From: Chloroflexota bacterium
GTDB taxonomy: Bacteria > Chloroflexota > Chloroflexia > Chloroflexales > Roseiflexaceae
Assembly (NCBI GenBank): GCA_018969485.1
Contig: JAGWYG010000006.1
Coordinates: 17,203-81,202, forward strand
Reading direction: 5' to 3'
Length of the DNA stretch: 64,000 bases
Positions 52,393 through 61,294 of this stretch are shown piece after piece. A model generated the notes under the pieces. The model saw only the letters and a list, made by a program, of their open reading frames with translations. It did not search any database and was not told the DNA's origin. A program made the translations under genes and the position numbers. How positions within the stretch are numbered: position 1 is the first letter of the stretch; every line of letters begins with the position of its first letter.

Positions 52393-55392
52393 TTATACCC
52401 GGGATGCCGGTGATGTGCCCGGGCAGGCCGCGCTCCAGCGGCGAATGTATTGAGCGAGCAGCGTGACCGTCGCGCGTTCGCGTTGCACTGTGCCGACGAC
52501 CAGCAGCGTCGTCGCGCCGGCCAGGCGCTCGCGCAGCCCCTGGGCCAGCGTGGGCCGAACGATGACATTGACCATGCCGAACTCATCCTCGAGGGTGAGG
52601 AACTGCGTGCCGCGGGCGGTGGGCGGTGCCTGATGGACGACGAGCGTGCCGACGAGGCGCACCGGATCGCCGGCGCGATGCTGCGCCAGCGTGGCGCTGC
52701 TGCAATAGCCGCGGGCCGCCAGCACCACACGCTGCCGCGCGAGCGGATGCGCGGCCACGCTGACGCCGCTGGCGGCCATCTGCCAGCGGTACAGCTCGGC
52801 AGCATCTGGTTCGTCCAGCTCCGGCGCGCTGGTGGGCGATTCCAGATCGAGCGCATCCTCGTCGTACGACAGCGTACCGAGATGCCAGAGCAACTGGCGT
52901 CGCCGTGGCTCGCGCTGGTCGAATGCGCCGGCGCGAATCAGGCCTGCGATCACCTGGCGTGGCAGCCGGCTGCGACGGCAGCAGTCGGCGAGATCGGTGA
53001 ATGGCCGCGCCGCCCGCGCCGCCACCAGCCGCTCGGCTCCGTCGTGGCCCAGGCCGACGACATGGCGCAGCCCGAGGCGCACGGTGCCGTCCCGCAGCGT
53101 CGATCGCCCGGCGCTGTGATCGATGTCGATCGGCGCGACGGCGATCCCCCGGCGTCGGGCGTCGCGCACCAGCACATCGGGAGGCCAGAACCCCATCGGC
53201 TGATGGTTGAGCAGCGCGGTGAGCAGCGCGGCCGGGTGATGGCGACGCAACCAGGCCGACTGGTACACGATGACGGCGAATGCGGCGGCGTGGCTCCGTG
53301 GAAAGGCGTAGCCGCCGAAGGACTCGAGGCTGCGGAAGACCTCGGCGGCGATGGGTTCGGCGACCCCCAGAGCTGTCGCACCGGCGATGAACTGCTCGCG
53401 CAGCGCTGCCCGCGCTGCTGCTGTTCCGCTGCCGAGGGCCCGCCGTAGCCGCTCGCCGGCGCCGGGGCTGAATCCGGCGAGATCGCGCGCGACCGTGATC
53501 ACCTGCTCCTGAAACACGATCACGCCGAGCGTCTCGCGCAGCGCGGCGTCGAGCCGTGGGTGGGCGACGCGCACGGGTTCGAGGCCGGCGCGCCGACGCA
53601 GATAGGGCTGGACCATCTGCCCCTGGAGCGGGCCGGGGCGGATCAGCGAGATGGCGACGATGATGTCGGCGAAGGTTCGAGGCAGCAGGCGGGGCAGCAG
53701 CTGTGCCTGTGCCCGCGATTCGACCTGAAATACGCCGATGGTGTCGCCGGCGCACAGCTGGTCGTACACCGATGGATCAGCGTGATCCAGCTGGTCGAGC
53801 GCGATGGCGACGCCCGTATCCTGCTCGACCCAGCGTACGGCTTCCTCGAGCGCTCCGAGCATGCGCAACCCGAGCAGATCGATCTTCACCAGCCCGACCT
53901 GCTCGAGCGCGTCCTTGTCCCACTGGATGACGGTGCGTCCGGGCATGGCGGCAGGCTGCGTCGGCACGCGCTCGGCGAGCGGCAGCGCGGTGATGACGAT
54001 GCCACCGCTGTGCTGGCCGACGTGGCGGGGCGCACCGGCGAGGCGTTCCATCAGCGCCTCGGCGAGCGATTGGAGCCCCGGCGCCGCGGGGGGTGTCGCC
54101 AGCACGCGACTGAGATCGCGACGCGCGCTGCGCTCGCCGAAGGTGCTGAATGTGCAGGCCAGCGCGACGTGCGCGGTGCCGTAGCGCTCGACCACGTACC
54201 GGATCAGCTCGTCACGCCGGTCTGCGGCGATGTCAAGATCGATGTCGGGCATGTCTGGCCGTTCGTGCGAGAGGAAGCGCTCGAAGACGAGCTGGTGTGC
54301 CAGCGGATCGATCGGGCTGATGCCGAGCAGATAGGCGACGAGCGAGCTTGCCGCTGAGCCGCGCCCCTGGCAGCGAATGCCGCGCACACGCGCCTCGCGG
54401 ACGATATCCCACACGATCAGCAGGTAGTTGCTCAGGCCGGCGGCGGCGATGATGGCGAGCTCGTGGTCGAGCTGCCGCCGGAGCATCTGGGGGTCGGCAG
54501 TGACACGATGGGTGATGGCTGCCTCGCACAGGGCGCGCAGGAATGCCTCGGCATGCCATCCCGCCGGCAGGGGCACCGCCGGCAGATCTTGCAGGCCGTA
54601 GGCCAGGGTGTGCCGGCAGCTCGCGGCGATCTGGCTGGCGGCCCGCAGTGCCTCGGGATACGCACGAAACAGTGGCATCAGCTGGCGGCCCGATTTGAGG
54701 TAGTACTCGGAATTGCCAGCGCGCCATCTGCCGCCCTCGTCGAGGGGGGTGTGCTGCCGGATGGCACTGACGACCTCGTGGAGCGGATGCTCGGCGCGCC
54801 GCGCATAGGCGACCTGGTTGGTGGCGACGATGCCGATGCCGACGCGCCGCGCGAGCATGGCGAGTCGATGGAGACGGCCGGCGTCGCCGGGGTGCAGGTG
54901 ATGCTGGACTTCGATCCAGGTGGCGGCATCGCCGAAGATGGCGCACAGCCGCCGCGCGGCGTCGAGTGCCGCAGCATCGCCCGCACCGTCGAGCGCACGC
55001 CAGATCAGGCCATCACGACCGCCGCTCAGGCAGGTCAGCCCGGCGCAGTGACCCTCGAGCTCGTCGAGCGTCAGGCCGGCGTGGCGCTGGCGCGTAATGA
55101 GTGTGCATAACGAACGCCAGCCGGCGGCATCACGAGCCAGCAGCGTCAGCCGGGCGCCATCGGCGAGGGTGACGTCGGCGCCGTAGATCGGCTGGATGCC
55201 GGCGGCCCGGGTGGCGGCATCGAATGCCACCGCGCCATGGAGATTGTCCCGGTCGGTGAGCGCCAGCGCCGGCATGCCCAGCGCTGCCGCGCGGGCCACC
55301 AGCGCTTCGGGCGACGACGCGCCGTCGAGCAGGCTGTACCACGAGTGACAGTGCAGCTCGACATATGATTCACCGAATGGTGCGATGGTCAT
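52393..55392 (-). CDS. dnaE2: Error-prone DNA polymerase DnaE2 (ImuC)
   Basis: A 999-residue C-family polymerase of the short DnaE2/ImuC type, which copies past lesions with ImuA and ImuB. The PHP domain is first (ELHCHSWYSLLDGASSP). The catalytic acidic triad region is PDMPDIDLDIAADRRDEL (about residues 380-395), and the fingers have CQGRGSAASSLVAYLLGISP. The helix-hairpin-helix and OB-fold regions follow, with GTLVVHQAPPT and FLTLEDEFGMVNVIV near the end. Length is shorter than replicative DnaE (about 1,160), as expected for DnaE2. It is the last member of the SOS-controlled imuA-imuB operon, 54 bases after the DUF6504-like gene. Confidence 0.95.
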   Translation of the reverse strand: MTIAPFGESYVELHCHSWYSLLDGASSPEALVARAAALGMPALALTDRDNLHGAVAFDAATRAAGIQPIYGADVTLADGARLTLLARDAAGWRSLCTLITRQRHAGLTLDELEGHCAGLTCLSGGRDGLIWRALDGAGDAAALDAARRLCAIFGDAATWIEVQHHLHPGDAGRLHRLAMLARRVGIGIVATNQVAYARRAEHPLHEVVSAIRQHTPLDEGGRWRAGNSEYYLKSGRQLMPLFRAYPEALRAASQIAASCRHTLAYGLQDLPAVPLPAGWHAEAFLRALCEAAITHRVTADPQMLRRQLDHELAIIAAAGLSNYLLIVWDIVREARVRGIRCQGRGSAASSLVAYLLGISPIDPLAHQLVFERFLSHERPDMPDIDLDIAADRRDELIRYVVERYGTAHVALACTFSTFGERSARRDLSRVLATPPAAPGLQSLAEALMERLAGAPRHVGQHSGGIVITALPLAERVPTQPAAMPGRTVIQWDKDALEQVGLVKIDLLGLRMLGALEEAVRWVEQDTGVAIALDQLDHADPSVYDQLCAGDTIGVFQVESRAQAQLLPRLLPRTFADIIVAISLIRPGPLQGQMVQPYLRRRAGLEPVRVAHPRLDAALRETLGVIVFQEQVITVARDLAGFSPGAGERLRRALGSGTAAARAALREQFIAGATALGVAEPIAAEVFRSLESFGGYAFPRSHAAAFAVIVYQSAWLRRHHPAALLTALLNHQPMGFWPPDVLVRDARRRGIAVAPIDIDHSAGRSTLRDGTVRLGLRHVVGLGHDGAERLVAARAARPFTDLADCCRRSRLPRQVIAGLIRAGAFDQREPRRRQLLWHLGTLSYDEDALDLESPTSAPELDEPDAAELYRWQMAASGVSVAAHPLARQRVVLAARGYCSSATLAQHRAGDPVRLVGTLVVHQAPPTARGTQFLTLEDEFGMVNVIVRPTLAQGLRERLAGATTLLVVGTVQRERATVTLLAQYIRRWSAACPGTSPASRV

Positions 55393-55446
55393 GGCCGCCT
55401 CGTGACGAGGGAGCGATCTATCCGCACGGTGCGGCGGGCTCCGGCG

Positions 55447-55701
55447 TCAGTCATAGATTCGCTGCAACCACCAGCGCCGGGTGCCGAGATCGCGATACAC
55501 CGCGAGGATGAGCCCGTCCTCGGTATACACCACGAAGTACTCGCGCCAGATGCGTCGTTGCCACCATGCTTCGTCGATGCGCCAGCGTTCGAGGACCCGT
55601 GCGATCCGCAGCGAGCGGCACCGCCAGGTGATTCGTGCCGGTGCGGCAGTCTCATCGCCGTCGACCTCGATCGGCAGGGCAGCGGGCCAGAAGTGGCTCA
55701 T
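55447..55701 (-). CDS. DUF6504-like mutasome-associated protein
   Basis: An 84-residue protein of unknown function. Its pattern is that of small proteins (DUF6504 as I recall) found between imuB and dnaE2 in actinobacteria: a beta-rich start, RITWRCRSLRIARVLERWR, a Trp-rich centre (WWQRRIWREYFVVYTEDG), and the ending LAVYRDLGTRRWWLQRIYD. The ATG at 55701 overlaps the stop of the preceding small ORF (ATGA), which fixes the start. The same frame stays open upstream to 55863, but there it is a relic of a duplicated imuB end. A helper role in translesion synthesis is inference from its position only. Confidence 0.68.
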   Translation of the reverse strand: MSHFWPAALPIEVDGDETAAPARITWRCRSLRIARVLERWRIDEAWWQRRIWREYFVVYTEDGLILAVYRDLGTRRWWLQRIYD

Positions 55702-55859
55702 ACACCCTCGGCATACGATCCTGCCGCAGCGTTCCAGGCGGGTTGCAGCGCGGCTGGCCAGCACGACCGGGGCAGGATGGTCCGGCCGACCGTCGGGATG
55801 CGCGGCAGCCGCGCCGCCAGCGCCTCGAACGGCAGGGCATCGGTGCGCCAGCGGTTCAT
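55698..55859 (-). CDS. 53-residue ORF between imuB and the DUF6504-like gene
   Basis: A small open frame that starts at ATG 55859, overlapping the imuB stop (ATGA), with a strong GGAGGAGGAGGG site. It ends at TGA 55698, overlapping the next ATG in the same way. The peptide begins MNRWRTDALPFEALAARLPR and matches nothing I know. Its 3' half is encoded by DNA that is a diverged copy of the imuB 3' end read in another frame. It may therefore be a by-product that keeps translation coupled from imuB to the next gene, or a new small protein. Confidence 0.55.
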   Translation of the reverse strand: MNRWRTDALPFEALAARLPRIPTVGRTILPRSCWPAALQPAWNAAAGSYAEGV

Positions 55860-55929
55860 GCACCCTCCTCCTCCCATGGGCCGATCCTGCTGCGGCGCTC
55901 CAGGCGGGCTGCGGCGCGGTCCTGCGGCC
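55698..55929. repeat. Partial duplication of the imuB 3' junction
   Basis: Two blocks about 160 bases apart share TCAT(A/G)CACCCTC (from 55698 and 55856), and then, after a short gap, GATCCTGC(C/T)GC and CCAGGCGGG plus neighbouring bases (55717-55759 and 55883-55929), at about 87% identity over 38 bases. Read on the minus strand, the first copy gives LASRAATRLERCGRI in the DUF6504 frame, matching PQDRAAARLERRSRI at the ImuB end. Confidence 0.75.
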
Positions 55930-57013
55930 AGGCCCGCCACAGATGCGCCTGCAGCGGCGGCGGCAGGCGCAATCGATCGCGTTCGGCCGACGCGAGCGGG
56001 AACAGGGAAGCCTGACAGACCGCCGGATGGTGCGACGCGTCGAGCACGACGCACAGCTCGGCGACGGCCCGCCCGCCTGTCGTGCGGCCGAGCGTCAGCA
56101 TCTGGCGCCGGAGCGCCGATGCGTCGGTGAGGGGTGTGGTGAACCGCCGCGCGTGCAGGATGGACTGACCATCGTCGTGCGTCAGTTGGACGCTCACCTG
56201 GCCGGCGGCGGAACCCCGGGTGGCGAGGCGTTGTGCTGCGCGCGTGGCAATCTGTGCCAGCGCGGCATCGATGACGGCGCCATCGTCGACGGGCGTGGCG
56301 AATACCCGCCGCCAGCGCAGGCGCGGTGGCGCCGCCGTCGAGCCAGGCCAGATCCACTCGCCGGCGAGCAGGCGCGCGAGCCGTGCCCCGGCGGCGCCGC
56401 ACTGAGTCTGGAGCGCGCCGGGCGGCAGCGCTGCCACCGCGCCGATGGTAGTCAGGCCGAAGGCGGCCAACTGTCGGGACAGCGCAGCATCGATCGGCAG
56501 GGCAGTCAGCGGCAGCGGGGCGATCGCGCCAGCCTCGTCGCCCGGGGCGATCACGCGCATGCCGCCGGGAGTGGCGGCGCGTGCTGCGATCAGCGCCACC
56601 AGGGGTGTGGCGGCGACGCCTGCGGTGCCTGCGATGCCACGGCTGCGACAGGCGTCGAGCACACCACGCACCGCTCCCGCCGCGCCGTCGGGGGCGTCGC
56701 TGGTCAGCCCGACCAGGACGTCCGCGCGCACCCATGCGACGCGTGGCACCCAGAGGCTCAGGATGTCACGGATCTCGGCGCGCGTCGCGTCGAGCGCAGC
56801 TGCATCGCAGGTGATCACGGCCGCATCGGGGCAGCGCTGGCTTGCCCGGGCCGGCGCCATCCCCGCATGGATGCCGACGGCGTCGCTGGCGATGACCGCT
56901 GGCCGCGCGCCCGCCGAGACCACGATCAGCGGCCGTGCCGGAACACCGCGCCAGGCGCGTCGGGCGGCCGTGAGGATGAGCCCGGTGATGACGAGTGCGA
57001 CAGCACAGCTCAT
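55856..57013 (-). CDS. imuB: ImuB, catalytically inactive Y-family polymerase-like protein
   Basis: A 385-residue relative of DinB/UmuC that lacks the catalytic acids. The N-terminal first strand (SCAVALVITGLILTAARRA) has no metal-binding Asp, and the SLDE motif is replaced (RVAWVRADVLVGLT). The thumb and little-finger parts are kept (LAAFGLTTIGAVAALPPGAL, then GAAGARLARLLAGE). A beta-clamp motif QASLF sits at residues 334-338. ImuB bridges the clamp, ImuA and DnaE2 in the mutasome. Its ATG overlaps the imuA stop, and its stop overlaps the next small ORF. The last 50 residues form an Arg-rich tail. Confidence 0.87.
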   Translation of the reverse strand: MSCAVALVITGLILTAARRAWRGVPARPLIVVSAGARPAVIASDAVGIHAGMAPARASQRCPDAAVITCDAAALDATRAEIRDILSLWVPRVAWVRADVLVGLTSDAPDGAAGAVRGVLDACRSRGIAGTAGVAATPLVALIAARAATPGGMRVIAPGDEAGAIAPLPLTALPIDAALSRQLAAFGLTTIGAVAALPPGALQTQCGAAGARLARLLAGEWIWPGSTAAPPRLRWRRVFATPVDDGAVIDAALAQIATRAAQRLATRGSAAGQVSVQLTHDDGQSILHARRFTTPLTDASALRRQMLTLGRTTGGRAVAELCVVLDASHHPAVCQASLFPLASAERDRLRLPPPLQAHLWRAWPQDRAAARLERRSRIGPWEEEGA

Positions 57014-57747
57014 CGCGCGATCTCCAGCAGCGGCAGGGTGATTGGCAGGTCGACGGATCCGGTGGCGCGCCCGCGCCGCCAGGTAGCGATGCGGCTCTGA
57101 CAGATCGCTGTGCAGGCGTCGCCGAATCGCCAGTGCTGCGCGACGACGTGCAGCCGGAGCTCGGCGGCACGCCCCAGCGCATCGCGCCCCGCCGGGGTGT
57201 GGGCGTCGCGCCCTGTCGACAGCGAGGTGAGCGCCATGATTGCCCCACCGGTGCCACGCAGGCGCCGCAGCAGCTGTGCAACCGCACGCGATGGCATGAT
57301 CCGGCCGAGCCCGCCACCGAGGCCGATGATCGAGTCGACCATGATCAACGATGCGCCGGCGTCGATCAGCCCCGCCAGCATGAGGAATGCCTGGTCGGCA
57401 TCGCGCGGCCGCCCAATTGGCAGATCGGCCAGCGCAATGCCGCATGAGGCCGCATAGTCGGCATCGAAGGTTCCGGCAATATCGATCACCGCAGCGGCGC
57501 GCCGCCGCCGCTGGGTGTTGGCGATGATGGTGAATGCCAGCGTGCTGGCGCCCGAGGTCGGTACGCCGATGATTTCGCTGATCGCACCACATGGCAGACC
57601 GCCGCCCAGGGCGTCGTCGAGCGCCTGCTGGCCGGTCGTCAGCACATCGGGCCAGCGACCGGTACGCTTGCCCAATCGCAACGAGCGGGTACCCCAGCGT
57701 CGCCAGCACTCCTCGAGCACATCGCTGATCGATTCACCAGAAGACAT
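57010..57747 (-). CDS. imuA: ImuA, RecA-like mutasome protein
   Basis: A 245-residue RecA/SulA-like protein, first gene of the translesion operon. The RecA-type core begins VLTTGQQALDDALGGGLPCGAISEI. The expected Walker A loop reads GVPTSGASTL, with Ala where the P-loop Lys should be. The Walker B-like strand is SLIMVDSIIGLGGG, followed by AVAQLLRRLRGTGGAIMALTSL. It probably does not hydrolyse ATP normally and serves as a partner for ImuB and RecA. The ATG at 57747 follows GGAGGG; an SOS promoter lies just upstream. Confidence 0.83.
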   Translation of the reverse strand: MSSGESISDVLEECWRRWGTRSLRLGKRTGRWPDVLTTGQQALDDALGGGLPCGAISEIIGVPTSGASTLAFTIIANTQRRRRAAAVIDIAGTFDADYAASCGIALADLPIGRPRDADQAFLMLAGLIDAGASLIMVDSIIGLGGGLGRIMPSRAVAQLLRRLRGTGGAIMALTSLSTGRDAHTPAGRDALGRAAELRLHVVAQHWRFGDACTAICQSRIATWRRGRATGSVDLPITLPLLEIAR

Positions 57748-57769
57748 CGCACCCTCCGTCGTCCAACTA

Positions 57770-57785
57770 TAGAACGTATGTTCTA
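57770..57785 (-). promoter_or_regulatory. LexA (SOS) box of the imu operon
   Basis: TAGAACGTATGTTCTA, a perfect 16-base palindrome containing GAAC-N4-GTTC, the LexA site of Gram-positive-type SOS systems. It starts six bases after the -10 box and covers the expected transcription start, 23 bases before the imuA ATG. Confidence 0.88.
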
Positions 57786-57790
57786 CAAAT

Positions 57791-57819
57791 GATATAGCAG
57801 GATTGTCGGGCGATGTCAA
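57791..57819 (-). promoter_or_regulatory. Promoter of the imuA-imuB-dnaE2 operon
   Basis: Minus strand: consensus TTGACA (57819-57814), a 17-base spacer, TATATC (57796-57791), with TGC before the -10. Blocked by the LexA box at 57770-57785. Confidence 0.8.
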
Positions 57820-58232
57820 GAGGGTACGCAATGGTGCAGGCTGGCTCATCGGCGGCGGGCGTTTGGGCTGCCGGATTGGTCGGGGATACCCATGCCCGGC
57901 GCCGCCGCCTCACGCGTGCGGTCGGCGCGACGCGGCGGCGGCGCGCTCACACGGGCCGATCAGCGCTGTTGATTGAGGACCGGGGCGAGGATGATATGCA
58001 CAGCTCCGATCGCGACGCCCCGGCGCGGGCGTACCGTCGCTCGCCCGATCTGCCGCCGATGGATGGTGGAATGCGATCGCAGCTCTGGCGACAGCCGTGG
58101 ACGCACCGTCAGCCACTGGTGCTTCCAGGCGGCTGCCACCGCCGGGAGGCTGACCGGCGGCGCGTTTTGCATCCCGTGACCGAAGCGCTGGCTGATCTGC
58201 GGTAACCTGCTCCGCGCCTGTGCGGATCGCTG
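57820..58232. other. Gene-free stretch
   Basis: About 410 bases between the imu promoter and the end of rpe. Open frames here have no motif, ribosome site or plausible composition. A weak TCCGC/GCGGA stem just past the rpe stop is the only structure seen. Confidence 0.5.
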
Positions 58233-58928
58233 CTACACGGCCTGCTGCACGGCAGAACGCAATTGGGCGACCGACTCGGCGACGCTGTGGTGATGGTTGA
58301 AGACCGCTGAGCCCGCCACCAGATTGGTTGCGCCAGCGGCGACGACGGCAGGCGCCGTGGCGGCGTTGATCCCACCGTCGACCTGCAGATGCACATGCCC
58401 GAGCGAGCGTTCGTCGAGCTGGCGGCGCAGCCGTGCGATGCGCGCCGTCGCGCCGGCGCTATACCGCTGACCGCCGAACCCGGGGTTGACGCTCATGATC
58501 AGCACCAGATCGACCAGATCCAGCACATCATCGAGCATGACGAGCGGGGTCGCCGGATTGAGTACGACGCCCGGTCGGGCACCACGGTCGCGAATCTGCT
58601 CGAGCGTGCGGTTGAGGTGCGGGCATGTCTCGACATGTACGCTGATGCTGGTGGCACCGGCATCGACGAACGCATCGATGTAGCGCTCGGGATTGACGAT
58701 CATCAGATGGCAATCGAGCGGCAGGCTGGTGATGCTGCGCAGAGCGGCGACCACCGGCAGCCCGATCGAGATGTTGGGTACAAATACGCCATCCATCACA
58801 TCGACATGCAACCAGTCGGCACCGGCTGCGGTGGCCTCGGCGACGTGCTCGCCCAGTCGGGCAAAATCCGCGGCGAGCAGCGACGGCGCCAGGAGAATCG
58901 GCCGTCCGGCGATGGTCGTCAGGGGCAC
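58233..58928 (-). CDS. rpe: Ribulose-phosphate 3-epimerase
   Basis: A 231-residue TIM-barrel enzyme that interconverts ribulose-5-phosphate and xylulose-5-phosphate. Its signatures are LLAPSLLAADFARLGEH, the metal His and Asp in WLHVDVMDGVFVPNIS, His in CHLMIVNPERYI, the flexible loop VNPGFGGQRY and the catalytic Asp in LQVDGGINAATA, with the phosphate site LVAGSAVF. The start is GTG at 58928, seven bases after AAAGGAG. The -10 element at 58966 leaves a leader of about 30 bases. Confidence 0.95.
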   Translation of the reverse strand: MPLTTIAGRPILLAPSLLAADFARLGEHVAEATAAGADWLHVDVMDGVFVPNISIGLPVVAALRSITSLPLDCHLMIVNPERYIDAFVDAGATSISVHVETCPHLNRTLEQIRDRGARPGVVLNPATPLVMLDDVLDLVDLVLIMSVNPGFGGQRYSAGATARIARLRRQLDERSLGHVHLQVDGGINAATAPAVVAAGATNLVAGSAVFNHHHSVAESVAQLRSAVQQAV

Positions 58929-58965
58929 AGGGCAACTCCTTTGGGCGTATACGTATTCGCCGTCC

Positions 58966-58974
58966 AGTATACCA
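58966..58974 (-). promoter_or_regulatory. Extended -10 promoter of rpe
   Basis: Minus strand TGGTATACT, 38 bases before the GTG start; no -35 box is clear. Confidence 0.6.
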
Positions 58975-59600
58975 GCGCGCCGATGTACGCCCGACTCGCA
59001 GCTGGCGCGATGGTGTGATGTGCGATGGATGTCACGCGCGTCCCGATTGCTGGTTCGCGTGGCGTCAATCTCGGCGGGCTGATCCATGCCCAGCGCCGCG
59101 CATGCTGCCGCGGATGCATGCCAGGCGAAGCGTGGATTCTGCTCCGTGATCGTCCGTGCAAACGGCGCCGGGCCTGCAGCCCCACGGGGCCCGGCCAGCC
59201 GCGCCAGCCCCGCCGGGCACACGGCGCGTCTCATCACGATGGCATCGCGAGCACGACCGATGGTGGCACCCGGGTGCATCGCGCCCGATCACGCCGCCGA
59301 CGACTATCGGCGGAGGGGGCTGCGCAGGGCGTACGTCCTGTCCGGCGTGAACGGCAGGAGGGCGAGATGTGCCCTGCCGGTGATCCCGATCGGCACCGGC
59401 CAGCCAGGCTCCACCGACAGGGCCGGATGCCGAACGCGTCGTCACAGACATCTGCTCCGTCCGGTCGCATCCATCGCGAGTCCTCGTGTCTGCCCGATCA
59501 CAGCCAGACGCCGGCTGACCGGCCCGAGTGGGGTACGTCGCCCCGGCAGCACCCGGCAGCCGTGCCGCACACGCGGCACGATCGTGCGGGCCGGCATCGC
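58975..59600. other. Gene-free stretch
   Basis: About 620 GC-rich bases between divergent rpe and the SIS gene. The 59086-59613 open frame is low-complexity and has no ribosome site or motif. Some short GC hairpins are visible, such as GGGCC arms near 59190, but no known RNA or regulatory element. Confidence 0.5.
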
Positions 59601-59608
59601 TGCGGTCG

Positions 59609-59614
59609 TATAAT
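59609..59614 (+). promoter_or_regulatory. -10 box of the SIS isomerase gene
   Basis: A perfect TATAAT 49 bases before the ATG at 59664, without a TG extension or a good -35. Confidence 0.5.
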
Positions 59615-59663
59615 CACGTGCGGCCACCAGACGATCCGGGCAAGACACGACAGTGAGGAGAGC

Positions 59664-60701
59664 ATGGGGCACAATCCGGGCGAGCATACCTGGCGCGAGA
59701 TCATGTCACAGCCTGAGGCGTGGGGGCAGACGATCGCTGACCTCGAGGTGGCGCTGCCACAGCTGCGCGCGATGCTCACGCCATCAGCCTACGATCAGCT
59801 GATCATCATCGGCTGCGGTTCGCCATACTACCTGGCGCACCATGCGGCAGCCCTCATCCGGCCACGGCGCGGCATTGCGGTGGCGGCAGCACCTGCGAGC
59901 GCGCTGTGGCTCGACGCCGACGCGCTGCTGGCCCCGGACGCGCGGACATTGGTGCTGGCGCTGAGTCGTTCTGGCGAGACGACCGAGACCATCGAGGCGT
60001 TGCGGGTGGCACGCGCCGCCGGCGCGACGACGCTCGGCATCACCAGTTACCCTGATCGTCCGATCGCGACGGTGAGCGATATGACGCTGGTGCTCGCGGC
60101 CGGGCAGGAGCAGAGCGTCGCGCAGACGCGTGCATTCACGACGCTGCAGCTTGCGGCGATGGCATGTGCTGCGCTGTGGAACGGTACTCCGCCAGAGTTT
60201 CGCCACTGGTACCCGCTCTGCACCGTGGCGCGCCGTGTCCTGGCGTCGAGTGGCGCCATGATGGAGCGCCTCGGCGCCGATGCCACCATCACGCGGATCG
60301 CACTGCTCGGCGCCGGACCGCGCTACGGCCTGGCCAGCGAACTTGCGCTCAAGCTCAAGGAGATGTCGCTCAGCGACACGGAACCATTCCATCCGCTGGA
60401 GTATCGCCACGGCCCACGGGCGCTCGCTACCCCGGGCGCGCTGGTGATCGGGCTGCTCGACACGGTGCGATACACCCGCGAACAGGCGGTGCTCGTCGAC
60501 ATGGCTGCGCAGGGAGCGGCCACGCTGGCGATCGGCGAGCGCGACACCGACGTCGCATTCGCCAGCGGCCTGCCCGCAGCGCTCCACGGCCCGCTCTATC
60601 TGCTGCCCGGCCAACTGCTGGCGTATCACCGCGCCCGCGCCCGCGGCCAGGATCCGGACCAGCCGGCACAGCTCAGCGCGGTGGTGCACCTGACGCCCTG
60701 A
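59664..60701 (+). CDS. Double-SIS-domain sugar isomerase/deaminase (GlmS-C/AgaS-like)
   Basis: A 345-residue protein made of two SIS domains, equal to the sugar-binding half of GlmS without the glutaminase. The start HTWREIMSQPEAWGQTI is typical. The first SIS domain has IIIGCGSPYYLAHHAA and LALSRSGETTETIEAL, and the second has LLGAGPRYGLASELALKLKEM with FHPLEYRHGP. Such proteins deaminate or isomerise aminosugar or fructosamine phosphates. It stands alone between gene-free stretches, so the substrate is not indicated by context. A GAGGAG site precedes the ATG. Confidence 0.88.
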   Translation: MGHNPGEHTWREIMSQPEAWGQTIADLEVALPQLRAMLTPSAYDQLIIIGCGSPYYLAHHAAALIRPRRGIAVAAAPASALWLDADALLAPDARTLVLALSRSGETTETIEALRVARAAGATTLGITSYPDRPIATVSDMTLVLAAGQEQSVAQTRAFTTLQLAAMACAALWNGTPPEFRHWYPLCTVARRVLASSGAMMERLGADATITRIALLGAGPRYGLASELALKLKEMSLSDTEPFHPLEYRHGPRALATPGALVIGLLDTVRYTREQAVLVDMAAQGAATLAIGERDTDVAFASGLPAALHGPLYLLPGQLLAYHRARARGQDPDQPAQLSAVVHLTP

Positions 60702-61294
60702 GCATACCCGCTGCCAGGCCGGCGCGCCGGCGGTGCTCCACGCAGCACCGTCGGCGCAGCGGTCGACGAATGTGGCAGCGCATACGCCAGCGGGCTGTCG
60801 CGCACACGGCAGCCTGCGCGCTCTGCGCAGCGGCTGGCGTCTGCGCGCCGAAGCGTGGCCGGGGCGCTGTGATGCACCTGGCGCCCGGGCGTCTCCGCCG
60901 TGATCGTGCAGGGCTGCACGCGCCGTTGCAGCCCACCGGCATGGCACGCCACGGCGCGCCTTCGGGCCGTTGGTGGCCAGGCCCGCCAGCCGCTTCATGG
61001 CAGGTGGCCGATCGGTGCTCCCACGCGGTCGTGAGCCATGCCACCGAGAACCTCAGCGCGATGCGGCACCCGTGCGTCCGCGTGTGGCCGGAAACTGGAC
61101 CAGCCGTGCCACCCGGCGAGGTGGCGCGCCTCCGCAGAGTTCCGCCGCGGTTCTGCGGCGCTCCACCACACGCGCCGTCGCGCCCGATGACACACCACAA
61201 GGTCGTTGTAGCCTGCTGGCAGCAGACCAAAGGCTGCCGCAGTGTACGCACAATCACGCCAGGGCGCCGATCGTGAGCCATGCCACCGAGAACC
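60702..61294. other. Gene-free stretch between convergent genes
   Basis: About 590 bases with no supported gene. It contains one copy of the 35-base direct repeat noted separately. It also has a short block (CATGGC, then GTGCTCCCACGCG) that recalls the sequence after the trmH duplication near 20200-20230. Confidence 0.5.

Noticed and set aside
59086..59613. 175-codon frame between rpe and the SIS gene
   Set aside because: Low complexity, no ribosome site, no known domain, no plausible promoter.
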